DNA of 64,000 nt from Tubulanus polymorphus (lineage: Eukaryota > Nemertea > Palaeonemertea > Tubulaniformes > Tubulanidae). The stretch covers positions 10,173,001 through 10,237,000 of the forward strand of contig NC_134025.1 in assembly GCF_964204645.1 (NCBI RefSeq). Reading direction: 5' to 3'. Positions 46,601 through 59,100 of this stretch are shown one piece after another (the stretch's first letter is position 1; each line of letters begins with the position of its first letter). The notes beneath the pieces were generated by a model. The model was not told the origin of the DNA. It made no database searches and saw only the letters and a list, made by a program, of their open reading frames with translations. Both the position numbers and the translations under genes were made by a program.

Positions 46601-48700
46601 TCCACGAATAAATACAACACTTTCCTGAGTCAGATGTTTGAGCCATTCTTGCTAGCTTACTGGGTAAGAATCATCCGCCATCCCTTGGCAAGGTTTTGAA
46701 CCAGATGGCGCTGCAAGACTTCACCACGGCACAAAACCCTGCCTGAATAGCCCGAGTGTGCAGGTACATGTGCAGCTTGATTCAGGATGATGTCGTTATT
46801 GGCCCATCAGAAATCGGGTTTTATTTTACCTGAGTTTTTCTATGTACAAATCAACCATAAATTTGCCTCAGCTATATATCACCAGGGAATCTGATTGGCG
46901 CCACAAGAAAAAATTTCATGTTGTGGCCAGGTCTCGATTGCATCAAGTTTAAATCCCTGTGCAACTTGGATTAACCTTCTTTAGCTTGAATTCAATCTAG
47001 AGTTGCCATCATAAAGCGGGGATTTCGTCGAGAGGGTTCTTTTTGAGAACTAAAACTATTTGTTAACTAGTAAAATGTCAACCAATCATGTGTGAATATT
47101 ATCAATCGCCCGAAAGGTGGAATTGAACCACTCTGACGCTAGTCAGCTACAGGTTTGAAGCCTGCACCCCAGACCACTGAGGGTCATTCGGGCAACCTAG
47201 AAGGGTGCCGTGGTCATTATATATAATAGTTATATTTTCAATGATTGATCTGTTAAGTGTTTTCTCGGACGTTTGATTGTCATTGAGAAAATATTTTCAT
47301 AAGCATGATACGGTTGAACCATTTCCTCATGGGTATTAAATGTTATTTTGTAACACAGTTTTTCACGGCAATCTGCGTATCGTATGCTGATGAATCCACG
47401 TAACTGCAGTTATAGATGTTATTACATCTTCTTTAGTGTTCTTAACCTCCTGAAGGTGGCGTAGTGTCCACCAGTTTTTTTATACGAGTTCAACTATCTG
47501 TGTCTAGATATCTGGAACACGTTATCAGAGTGAGATATCTACCAGTAATCTCATACTTTTCATACTTTCAGATAACTTGCCAGTATTTGATGTTTTTACC
47601 CGCGAATGAAATGAAACCGCCGAAGACAATGGCTCGTAGTGTCCAGTCATTGATCACTCAGCTATTGCTACAGTGCGCCGTCAAACATTACGAAATGTTG
47701 TCGTTGGACATGATCAACAACGCTATTCATTCTCTAGTCAATATGGATGCTGTGATAATGGAAACTAGGTAAGAAAAAACAACGCACACCCGCCTGATTA
47801 TTATTAGATTCCATGTTTACCGATAACGCTTACCTTCTTGTTATCGAAAACGAAATGTTGATATTTGTGTAAATAGCGCGTGATATGACGTTCATTATAT
47901 ATTTTTTTTTTCTAGGAACGGCGTCAAGCAAGTATCTGCGAACTATGTGCAATTGCCGAAAATAGCCGAACAAATCAGTTAGTAAACATTCTTTCCTTAT
48001 TGCTTTCTCAATTTGAATTTGAATTTTTCACAATGCTAGTTGAATTTTAGTAGATGTTGGGCAAAATAACCCCTGGGAAACGGACAAGCACATGACATAT
48101 ACCCTTGTGTAGAAGTCAATAGTGTGTAGGGGTCAACATTTTCAAGCCTATTTGTCACTTGCATCATTGACATGTTTGATATTTTAATCACAACACAACC
48201 AGTATGCTGAATGTGCGTGTTATTCTGTTTTCTTGCTGCCAGATTTAGTATCAATGCACATGCGTCATGTACCTATTACCTGATCAGGGGTGGATTTAGG
48301 GGGTGGTCTCGGCGTCCAGTACCCTGCCCTCCCAGAGGTTGCCCTTTTCACCAAGACAAAGATCATCTCTAAACCTGCAATCTGATGCTCATCCTCTCGG
48401 AATTCGTATCTTTTACGGTGTATCTTCAAAATTATATCAACACCAAGGGTGTGACCCCCACTTGTGGCCTTTGACATGGCTGCTTTATCAGAGAAATGCC
48501 TTACCATTTTCCTGCGGGAAATAGTATTCAGCATAAATGTCCCTGATAAATTGCACTGTGTCTACTTGTTGTGGCATCGCTGGTTTGTTGCTTATGAAAA
48601 CTATTCTTCTGTTACAGAATCATACATAGAGAATGCAGACGTTACGCTATCCAGTGATCTCCTGAAAACCACTTCTGTCAGCATCGCTGCCAAGCTTTAA
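40666..48700 (+). CDS. GNPAT: Dihydroxyacetone phosphate acyltransferase, peroxisomal, 698 aa
   Basis: Adds the first acyl chain in ether-lipid (plasmalogen) synthesis inside peroxisomes. Exons: 40666-40717, 41365-41570, 41987-42163, 42707-42836, 43302-43505, 44151-44302, 44467-44597, 45069-45289, 45674-45934, 46332-46411, 46523-46663, 47572-47768, 47916-47977 and 48618-48700. All joins are in phase; the donors after 41570 (GTTCGT), 45289 and 47977 (GTTAGT) are weak. [16 protein letters not shown] matches the family N-terminus. The acyltransferase HX4D motif is H161-D166 (PTHRSYTDF), and EGTRSR is at 242-247. [13 protein letters not shown] and [14 protein letters not shown] are typical of GNPAT. 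The protein ends SIAAKL, a PTS1 peroxisome import signal identical in its last three residues to human GNPAT. The last exon carries only this tail. Human length is 680. An intron holds an antisense tRNA-Sec gene. Confidence 0.97.
40866..41166. repeat. TTAA-type element, divergent 301-bp copy
   Basis: Starts CCCTTCGAGTGCATCTACAC with the palindrome ACACTGCAGTGCAGTGT and ends CAGCACTGAAAGGG followed by TTAA (41167-41170). It is longer and more diverged than the other copies. It lies in GNPAT intron 1. Confidence 0.78.
42192..42318. repeat. Partial CAGGGTTCATAGCGGT element
   Basis: CAGGGTTCATAGCGGTCATT followed by TCAAGGCCTTGAAAGTCATT matches the left part of 59310-59669. The right end is absent. 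It begins about 30 bases after a GNPAT splice donor. Confidence 0.65.
43562..43902. repeat. CAGGGTCCCTACGA-family element, copy 4
   Basis: Starts CAGGGTCCCTACGATTCCTT and ends GAAAACTGAGCCCTG. About 341 bp. It lies in a GNPAT intron, 56 bases past a donor site. Confidence 0.78.
47107..47193 (-). tRNA. tRNA-Sec: Selenocysteine tRNA, anticodon TCA
   Basis: Carries selenocysteine to in-frame UGA codons. The 87-base minus-strand gene begins GCCCGAATGACCCTCAGTGG and ends CACCTTTCGGGCG. The acceptor arm pairs fully (GCCCGAA with TTCGGGC). The anticodon arm is GCAGGCTTCAAACCTGT with TCA, and the T arm carries GGTTCAATTCC. The long variable arm CTGACTAGCGTCAG forms a perfect stem. Relative to the vertebrate gene it has a compensatory swap that keeps the pairing, so it is under selection and not a relic. 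TTATATATAATA at 47217-47228 lies 24-35 bases upstream, where the known tRNA-Sec promoter has its TATA box. It sits in a GNPAT intron, antisense. No T run follows closely; the first TTTT on this strand is about 33 bases past the end. Confidence 0.97.
47217..47228 (-). promoter_or_regulatory. TATA box of the tRNA-Sec gene
   Basis: An A/T run including TATATATAA centred about 30 bases upstream of the tRNA-Sec 5' end. tRNA-Sec genes in animals use an external TATA box and a proximal element in addition to the internal B box. The proximal element would fall near 47243-47263; I cannot define it by sequence. Confidence 0.6.
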
Positions 48701-49170
48701 GATAAAACTCTGATCGCTCGAACCGAAAGAGACATTCCAATACGATGAATTGTGGGCGATTTGCGTACGATTGAATTCCAGCTTTTCAACTCGTGTTCAC
48801 TTTTGTTCACAATTCGTCTTAAAATGTTTTAGAACGTTTTAATGTGAGATACCTGATTTCTAGGGATTTCGTCGTTGATGGATCGAATATAACCGATTCG
48901 TGCACATATTTTTCTTCCCACCACATATATATTGACCACTGATTACACAGCAGATCTCGCTTACTGGGTAATTCAGTTTTTTCAATCCAGATTTTCACTT
49001 AATTCGGATGAAATATTTGTTCTACTTAACCTAGCTCTTTGATTCGGATTTTACTTAATTCGAAGAAATCTAGGCAGTGTCTAGTCGTCCGAATTAAGTG
49101 TGTTCTACGTAAGTTCCTGAACACTGCCGTCATTCTTTTTCTTATACAGAATACCTTCTGCTTTACTATA

Positions 49171-49347
49171 CAGTCAACCCCCGATATACTGCCTGCATCG
49201 GTGCAGAATGATTTTGGCAGTATAGAGACTGTTTGGCGGTATATCGGGGGTGTTTTACTATGTATTTGTATAGAGATGTACATCGTGAAAACCTGGCGGT
49301 AGGCGGGGTTTCGGTATATGGGAGGGCGGTATATCAAGGTTTGACTG
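49171..49347. repeat. TA-flanked CAGTCAACCCCCGATATAC element, copy 2 (inverted)
   Basis: 177 bp, starting CAGTCAACCCCCGATATACT and ending GGTTTGACTG, with TA on both sides. The inside (AGAGATGTACATCGTGAAAA) is the reverse complement of the copy at 23926-24101. Confidence 0.88.
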
Positions 49348-49644
49348 TATCAACTACTGGTTATTGTCAAATGAGTTTTGATTTTATTTTGTCTACCGTT
49401 TGTGTTCTCATTCAGCGAAAAAATACAATTTTATTTACATTGATGATGAAATCAAATGGCTTAACATTTAAGACTATTTTGCTTCACATGAGTGTCTGTA
49501 TGTGGTACTAGTGCTTGATATTATATGTGCTTCCTTCAACCGCGATGTTATTTATACTATTTGAATGAGATGTTATAATATTTAAAGGGATAAATATAAA
49601 ACTAATTTTCATCTAGAAAATTTTGTATTCGTTATTTTACGAAC

Positions 49645-49855
49645 AGGGTGGCCATTTTTCTTTGATTTGCTTTTTCCCTGACATGCGCAATTCTTTCCTC
49701 GAATCCATCTGCTAATGCGCAATCTAGCTATCTTCACAAATTTCCCTGATTTGTTCAGCTTTTTTATCAAATTTCCAGACTATTCCCCATTTTTTTTTAG
49801 AGAAATGAAACTTTCCTGACATTTCCCTGATTGCCAGGTAAGTGGCCACCTTGGT
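49645..49855. repeat. CAGGGTGGCCACT-type element, copy 1
   Basis: Starts CAGGGTGGCCATTTTTCTTT and ends AGGTAAGTGGCCACCTTG, inverted ends. The inside carries TTGCTTTTTCCCTGACATGC and repeated TTTCCCTGA. Related copies lie at 50443-50802 and 61502-61745. Confidence 0.75.
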
Positions 49856-50106
49856 ATTGGTTTGTGTGGTGTGTGTGTATGAAGTCTGTGGGCTGCAGCT
49901 GCTGCCATCTAGGAATAATTGCACGCTCTACAAAGCAAAACTAATGTTTTGAGGCTCGCATTCTTATGAAGCAATCATTCTTGTTTCAACATGAAAGCAA
50001 ACAAGACTGGCAGAGATATGAAGCAGTCTACCATGCGCTCGACCCCGACTCCAACTAGTTTTAAGATAGATTTTTTTGACATCTTACGATAAACTTCGAA
50101 TAAAAA

Positions 50107-53100
50107 ATGAAACTGTCGACGACTTTGGGATATTTTCTTCTCGTCGTAACAATTAGTGGTTTATATTTCAACATTGACGGATTTACATGTCCAGAAGCGT
50201 GTGACGAGCTGAAATGCGTTGAACCGGTCGATTGTCCCGGTGGAGTAACGTTGGATTTTTGTGCCTGTTGCTCTGAATGCGCACGGCAAGAGAACGAAAC
50301 CTGCGGAGGACACTTCGGAATTTTCGGACATTGTAACCATTCGTTGCGTTGTACATACGAAGATGGATTTGAAAATGGTGGTATTTGTAGGAAGATTGAT
50401 AAAGGTAGGTCTAGTATGGAAAAGTCACGAAATTTTAGTTCAGGGCGGGCCACTTCGACTTCAGCCAGTTTATGGCCAACATCAGCTTATTGATGAAACT
50501 GCCATTTTTGGTGCGCATGCTAAAACAAAACAAACTTCTATTTTTTCACTTTCATTTGACTTGCTTTTTTTGCTGACTATTTCCTGACATGCACATTGTT
50601 TTCCTGTCTTGATCTGCTAAGAATCCAATCAATTGTCACAGTCAAATACGTAAGATGTAAGACGAAAACTGTTTGATTTTACGCACGATCTAGCAATTTT
50701 CATCAAATTTCTATGATTTTTAGCTTTTTTTTACAAAATTCCCTGACTTTTTGTAAGTAAAGAAACCCTATCTTTTTCCATGGCAAGTGGCCGCCCTGTA
50801 GTTTATACTGATTTCATCAAATTGATGAACTAATTCCGATCATATTCATCTCAGCTGCTGATTGGGAAAATTATTGAATTAGGATTTTTCCATAGACAAC
50901 TAAAAAAGACAATAGATCATTATTAGTTAATAGGAAAATATTCTTGTAATTTTATTACAAAAAAGCATTTTTTCAAATAAGAAATAATACAAAACTGTTC
51001 TGTTACAAAATTCTTCATGAGAAGTAGGAAAAAAATAACGTATTTCGCATACAGGAAGGAATTCGTAATGAGAAAAAATTAGGCTACATTATACGTGGTA
51101 ATCTGGCCGAGTGCCATAACAAATATCTCGAAGACAAAGCATCATTAAGATAAAAGTGAGAGTCACAGCAGTGTTTCACTTTCGTTCTTTTGATGTCTTT
51201 TTTTCAAAGACGCGTAACGCAACAATGTGCACAAAAAATTTACAATAGCATCGGCACGATGCTCTTATAGCTTTGATCTACATGAGACACATAAACTAAA
51301 TCTTTTGTGAAGAGTCTAGTGTACAACGAGATGGTTGTCCACTTAGGCAACTGCTCAAGTCATTTTATATCCGGTTTTCAATTCGTACTTTGTAGCAACC
51401 CGGTGAAATATGTTTACAGACCAATAATGCTACTCAGTAAAGACAGAGTTTATACACTGTAATTCACAGAAAAATTTGCATTAGTTGGATCTGCCTTAAT
51501 CGGAGCAAATCGGCCAAAATAATGAGGTTAAGAATTTTCTCATTCATGTTCCTAATAAATTCTAATCTCTAAATTTGATCGGAAGTAAAAAACACCCCTA
51601 AATCTGACAAATATTTAATCGCAAAAATACTAAACTAAAGTAAATTACATTCGAGTAATCATATTCAAAATTAAACATTTGTTATTTTTTCTTGAAACAC
51701 GTTCCCTTGTACACAGAAAAAAAGCTAAACTTATATCAAACAAAAGGGAGCAATTAATCTGAAATGGGCGGGTAAAAGTTTAAAATTTTCATCAGAGTTC
51801 TCCAAAAAAATCCTTAAATTACTATTGCTCTACTCCCCTACTTATATGAATGCGTGCACTATTTCTCAGTTGACCACATTTTGCCGTACCTATTTTGTCA
51901 CATAGTCTGACTTACACAAGCTTGACATAACCATTAAAAATCAAACACTAATCCATCTTCATTGATAAATGTAATCTCATTCTTAAAATCGTATATTCTT
52001 TTTTACTTGGACTAATGAATATCAAAATTAATGCGGACCATTTAAACATTGACAACTGTGCTATCCTCATATCGAGAAGTTACAGAATTTCATGAAAAAA
52101 ACAAATAATATATTCACAGTACACAGTATAGATTATTATGTAACATATTATCTAGTATGCGTTCACAGATATCCATATAAGTGAACACTTATAACAATAT
52201 TTCCACAAGCAATAATTGCCTTAATAATCACAGCAGATAATTATTGTGACAACGAGGAGTAAATACAGATCAAAATTCCTGACATTGTTAACAACGCATT
52301 ATCGGAATCGACATAAGGAAATGAGAGTGTTTCCCCGATAATGAATCAATGATTGCATAATCAGAATCTTTTACCGACTGAACCCCTGTAAAAGTATAAT
52401 AACATCTAGTTCGGCTGGTACAAATTAATTCGGGTTTAATAAAGATTCTAGTGTTGAGTCTAGACATCATTTATATGATTCCGAATCTAAATAGGCCGAT
52501 AACACAAAATCAACATACTGGAACTGCTAAATATCGAAACCCTTGCTAATATGATCGTTATAAAAGCTTATTACGACGAAAAAGACGAAATCTAAGTTTC
52601 AACTGTGGAACTCCTGAAAATCTTACAATTTTCATGCGCATGTAAGCCGAAGAGAAACTTCAGATAAGCATTTGAAAGCGTTCAAGACTCTTTAACTAAT
52701 AGCCATTAAGAGGTTGTTTCGTGAACATGGCAGGTTGTCATTTCGTTTGACTTTTCATTCCGTAAATGAGTGTTCATTTCTTCTTGCACGAAGTAGCGTT
52801 TTATTTTGCTCGTAGAAATTTTCACGAAGGAAAAAATAAACCACGCTATATCATTATTGCCCGTTCATTATTCATCGCGAAGTAGTTTCTACTACTGTGT
52901 TTGCTCGATTGTCACGCCGTAAAAATGACAAACCTTTTATCTCGGACATCAAAGCATCGAGTTTTCTATTTTTCTCTAAACGTCAGCCGTATTTATGATA
53001 CAACAACTAAACGAACTAGCGCACTTGTTATCCTGTTTATTTTAGAGTTTGTTGTACAAGGTTGGTTATCATTTATAATTTTTCAACGCAAGCTAAAAAT

Positions 53101-56100
53101 ACAGCATGTGAATGAGATGTTTTCCGGATGAATAAACTACGCGCTCGCTCATATTGCCGCCGATGAATGGAAAAGTGCGAGCAGAAGAGATTCCTTCCAT
53201 TCTTACGCGCTGACAAAAGGCTATTAATTACTGCTCTTACTGCCGGAAATTGAATATCCTTAGCTATCATCTCAAAATCGTTTTTTTTACCATTTCGAGG
53301 GAATTTGCATTTCTAACATTCAAGCTCGATAAAGGATGGTCATGATGATGAATCCAATGTATACACCGGTGTTACATTTCAACATTCCTACGTTACACCC
53401 GAATTTCATGCGCTCCAAATTTCAGAGAATTGTACATTTGATACCGAGTCGAGAATCGATTAAGCGATTCCTAGAAACAACATTGTAAATTCTTTAATTC
53501 TTTTCGGACTGGCGTAATTTTCTGAAGTACTTTTCCAACTATTTTTTTCGCGCTAGAAGAGGGATGAAGTAATCCGGGTATTTTCGATAGATTTAACCTA
53601 GTTTCTCAGCTGGAAATCGTCAAAATTTTCAAATAAAAGGTGTCCCTAAAGGACTATTGTCACCCTGATAAAAGCCACACGTTTTATAATCATATATATC
53701 TACAATTTCATTACGAGATGTTCGTAATATTCTAAATCTCTTACTACATGAAATACTTAATAATAATCAAAATAATAATAATAATACTTTATTTAGTAAT
53801 ATCATATTAATATTATTATTATTTCGATTATTATTAAGTATTTCATGTAGTAAGAGATATAAAATATTGCGAACATCTTGTTATGAAATTGTAGATATAT
53901 GTTATCATAAAATGTGTGACTTATATCAGGGTGACAGTATTGTAGTTGCCCTAGGAGCTAGTGATTCTATAAGCTACAACGTTGAAACGACCCCGCTTTT
54001 AGCCAAACAATTATCATGAAAATTAAATCATTCATCCGATATTTTCAGAATCTGAGAGCTCACAAAAAGAGCGCTGTGCGCATATAAAATGCCGAGTGGT
54101 ATTTTCTCCGGTTTGTCCCGAAGATTCCTTAGTCCATGGTGGAAACATTCCAGACGGCTCCTGTTGCCCGAGCCCTCCGCGTTGCGTCTGTAAACCCTGT
54201 TTAGAGCAGCACAATTGCACGAATGGTTACGAAAAGATCATCACGAAAAACGGAACGGGTGAATCGGGAAATTGCTGTGATATTAGCGAATGTAGGAAAA
54301 TGGGTGAGTTTAGTATTTGATTTCCACTTCTTTTCAGGTGTACGCCAATACTTGACATGCATTCATTTAAGTAGGGGAATTTCAGAAAAAAATGCTCTTT
54401 CATCTACTGGAAATTGATACTCCAATAGCCTCCAGAGTAACTGGTTTGTTTGTTGAAGAGGGTCTATTCAAAGATAACGTTTCTGAAGAGTAACCGATCA
54501 AAACTAGACAAAAAAGTACACTAATCGGTATTTCTTTCAAACATTTCTGACATTTTCAATGATATTTTTGCATCATATGTTTAGGAGATAAATGCGACCA
54601 TGTGAAGTGCCCCGAAAACGAAGAAACCGAGTGTCCCGCAGACAGCGTCGAATTACCAAACACCGTGTCAGATGATGGGTGCTGCGAAATTGTTCACGGG
54701 TAAATTTACAAAAACTGTATTGTCCAAATGCAAAAATACATGTCTTCAATAATAACAAAAACAGAATAACATCAAACAAGTCTAGGAACTTGTATTCCCC
54801 CAGGCAATGGCATTTGGACCTTTCTTCAAATTACTGTTGAAAATGCATATGTATTCAGTGTTCTCCATATGCTGGAAATTTTTAGAGGACACATTCTTAG
54901 TTAAGTTCATGACATTGTGGCCGCTGAAGTAACAAAGCTTTCGATACCCCAAAAAACACAGTTAATTAAGCTCATTTTGGTGTAAGCTTCTACTTTTTAC
55001 ATAAGCTCAATATATTTTCAAAGCAATTATCAGTATTATTTAGAATATCGATATCCACTCTGGTGGGGACAGAAGATATTTTTAAGGCTGATTTTCAGAG
55101 CTGTGGATGCAAAAATGAAAGGAGTGGCTGCCTAGTTGGCACACCTTTTTGATAGTTAGTTATCTTACAACTAGAATACTATAATGCACAGGGAGACATA
55201 ATATCATCCTTAGGGACTTATATTTGAGCCAGAAGACCATTGGATCAGTCAAAGAGGACTATCTATGTTAACAAATAACACAATGAAAGCTACTAAACTA
55301 GGTATACTTTTTTATACGCAACATCACAGCATTTGAGCGGTGAGCACTTATGATTCGACAGCATGTCATATCTGAGGCAGTAATTTATTTATCCATGTTA
55401 ATTAGTTCATATATATCGACGTTTGCGTACATATACAGCGGTAAATGACACATTTTTTCCTCTTGAGCGTTTAATTTCACATTTCAGCATTCTTGACAGA
55501 ATATTGACCAAATCAAGGAAGTAAAAGTTGAACTGGAAAAGAGCTTTGAAGCATTTCGCTAGCAGTAGAGTACCGGTATCAATATTCTAATGATTATTAC
55601 TGACTGAACTTCTATGCTTGTCTAAGCTTTCTCAAATGAAATTCAGCCGGTGTTTATTCTGTTAACCTGTTCTGATTCAATAACCAGAGATCACCCCGTA
55701 TTGGAAATGCATAATCAAAGGGTTTGCTAAACTACAAGCCGATACCTGGGGTCTATGTGTGTAAATAAAAATATCCTAGGTAAATAAAACATCAACATAA
55801 AACAGAATGTTTTTTACTATAAACATTAAATAAATTGTTCATCAGGAGATGCTTACTTATACATGTACATATTCACGGTCAGTGTCAATTTTCTCAAGAC
55901 CTGGGCCTAATTATCGAGAAGCCAATCAGGGGCCAATTTTTCTGTGAAAAAGGGCATCCAGGACATAGTGTTTCATCACTAATGATAATTCAAGTTAATC
56001 TTTTTTTTCAGTTGTAAATGCGAAAAACAATCAAACTGCGTGGCAGTGATATGCAAGGAGGACGAGTTACGAATCGAGGTAATACCTCCACTGGTAGAAC

Positions 56101-59100
56101 CGGGGCATTGTTGTGGTATCACAGAATGTAGAACCAGTAAGTCGTTCACCTGCTCATTACTCAGTTTTCACGCTACTTTTATCATCTTTATTCTTACTTA
56201 GAACATAAACAGAGTGGAATTTCTCATCATTGTTGTTGTTCTATATCTTCTACAGCACACCTGTAAGTAGAAAAAAAAACACATTTCAAGTCGAGTTAAA
56301 AAAATTTACCAATGAGGCGAGTCTTAACACTGCAACTATTAGAGGATTTTGAAGGTGGTGTAACCTTAACCCTTTTAGTGCTGGTTTATTAATAGCCTAT
56401 AGTGCTGGAGATAATTTGAAAATTTTGAAAAATTCCAACCTAGTGTGTTGAATGACGAGAATACCATTATTACATTAATACACCGCAGTGCGGTGTACTA
56501 GCAAAATTCATCACGGATTTATACACTGCAATGCGGTGTAGACGCACTGAAAGGGTTAAGAGCTTATTTCTTAAAATAATGTAATTTCTACATTGTAGAT
56601 GAGTAATGGTAAGGAATTAAGTTATAACTGGTCAAAAAAACTGAAAGTCAAAGTGAACTTTGATATTCGAAATATAAAAGAAAAATTGTCTAGATAATTC
56701 CAGTTCGTAAATCATACATGACCCTACAACATGAAACCAAAACACCGGCCCATGGACCATGTGATTTTAGATTTGCCGCTGACAAGAAAAATCATTGAAA
56801 TTCTAAAAAAGTATATACATGTTGGTGAGGCAGGCGTTCTTCTTAAATGCATGATGGATGCTCAGTCAACTTGTTCTTAAACTCGCTATCAAGATTATCA
56901 TCTAAATATGTTTTGAGCGAAAGACTTGTTTAGAACGTAGTAAACAACTCCCGAACAGCGAGAAGTCTAGAAGACGATCATCCCATTATTTTTTCACATG
57001 TAACCTGAACTGCAACTTATTCGCGCTAAACTGCTTGATAAGAGGCCATTAGATTTAACGTTTCTCTTTTCGAAGTACAGTAGTACACAACTGTACAAAG
57101 TTCAACTAAATTTCATTAGAATCTAGACACTATAGAGATAATCAATTTCATTCTGATAGGTGTGGAAAGTTTCGTCGTGAGCTAAATCATTTCGATTTAG
57201 TTGTTTAGGCTAGAAAATGATGCCTTGTTTCTTCAATCCTCCGCCTCATTTAGTAAACTGCGATGAAATTTGAGATTAGTTCATTTCTATGACTGTCGGG
57301 TCTGCTACAGTCAGCGTGATCATGATTTTTTAAAAGGTAATGTAGCGGGTAGTTTGGCGGCCGGTCGGGTCAACTTTCAAGCTCAGCAGAAAGGAGAAAC
57401 AAGGTATAAATCTTTTCTAGCCATATCCCATCATCTATATGGCAAAAGCAATCATTCTACCCTAAACCCCGACCTAGGGTCCAGGAGCCCAAAAACGGTT
57501 CGACTCAAATTTCATAGTTTATTATTTCAAATAGACTATTTTCGATAAAGATCACAAATAAAATGTTATTTATGTGAAAATGTCTAATTAGGACCAATAT
57601 GAGCTAGAATTGTAGTCCTGATATGACAAGATCCTGTGGGCCCAGTGGCCCAGTGGCCCAGTTTCAGAGAAGTCCAAGATCAACTTAAATCTCAATCCAG
57701 CAAAATGGACAGCACCAGAAAACTAAAAAAGATGATACCGATGGTAGATGTGAATATGAACCTTATGTTCTCTTTTACAGACATATCAACGAACTGTGAA
57801 CGCGATGGCATCATCATAAACGAAGGAGACAATATCTATACGGATAGATGTACATTATGCACGTGTAAAAACGGAGGATTACGCTGCCAAACTGAATCCT
57901 GTTCGGCCACAAGTTCATCGTGTAGTTGGATGGAAGTACGAAATGACAGCTGTTGCCCAGTATGCAAAGGTGAATAAGTACGCTAAATTTCGTAAGTGAT
58001 TAATCGATAGGAAAGATGCCGTATGTTTAGAAATTTTTCGGTTTGCCTTCTGTTTTAAAAACGCATTCTTTTGTCTCGGGTATAAACTTAGTTGTTCGAT
58101 GTAAACGAAGTTTGTAGGCTCGGCCAATATATAGATGGGTCTATCAGTGTTCTCCACAACAGGTTTCAGAGGCGCGGTCACCCCTTTCATTTTTACATCC
58201 ACCCTCTGAAAATCAGTTACCCCTTATAGAATATCTGCTGTCCCTACAAGAGTGGATGTCAATATTCTATCAATGCTGATAATTATTTTGAAACATATTG
58301 AACTAATTTGAAAAATAGAGTATGGGGATCGAAAGCCTTGCTACTTTCGCAGCCACAATGTCATACACTTAACAATGAATGCAGCCCCTTTAGAATTCCG
58401 GCATATGGAGAGCACTGGTATATAATTTGAAGGCCTCGGAAATTTGAGACTAATAGGATATTTTCATCTCAAATACTGATGGTTTCTTGGTGATAATCTC
58501 GTCCAAAGTCGGGAGTAGTCAGGGGTTGAATAAACCCTCTTACAAGTTACCTGAATGAACTATTTCTGAAAACTATAAGACTGTTTCTGCTATAGGATGT
58601 ACATCGAAATCTGGAAGCACATGGAAAAATGGGGAAACTTGGAAAGAAGATTCCTGCACGACATGTCGCTGTTTGGACGGCGAAGCTTTTTGCCAATCGA
58701 CGTGGTGTTCGGCACAATGCTTGTACCCGAAATGGATCGACGGCGAATGCTGTCCAATTTGTGATGGTATGCATCAGTAAGTAAAATGATTGGCGGAGAA
58801 ACATGTAACCACGACGAACAGTTCTTCTGCCAACGAACATAAATCATTCGCATAGATGAAACGCATGGATTTTTTCATGACAAAAAAATAGATGTTTTCT
58901 ACCATCCCATAAAGAATGAGCCAAGATTGCACGGAATTTTATTTACAGATTTGAGCATTATCAGCGTTCCGGATTTATGTACATCGTTGGACAAGTGTAC
59001 AGAGGTGTGCCTGCATGGATATATGGAAAACAGTCAGGGTTGTGCAGTATGTCAGTGCAGACCTGGTACGATCCGCAATTCATCAATTTCATCACTTTTT

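Larger units (their letters stand above)
48701..50106. other. Intergenic region between GNPAT and CRIM1
   Basis: No coding exon is recognised. It holds the GNPAT 3' untranslated region, the TA-flanked element at 49171-49347 and an AGGGTGGCCACT element at about 49645-49855. The CRIM1 promoter and leader must lie toward the right end. Confidence 0.55.
50405..54048. other. CRIM1 intron 1
   Basis: 3.6 kb with no exon seen on either strand. It contains an AGGGTGGCC-type element (about 50443-50802) and the large foldback at 53646-53952. Large first introns often carry enhancers, but nothing specific is recognised. Confidence 0.6.

Noticed and set aside
49026-49337. 103-codon minus-strand frame, and 87- and 92-codon plus-strand frames nearby
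   Set aside because: They are translations of the TA-flanked CAGTCAACC element at 49171-49347.
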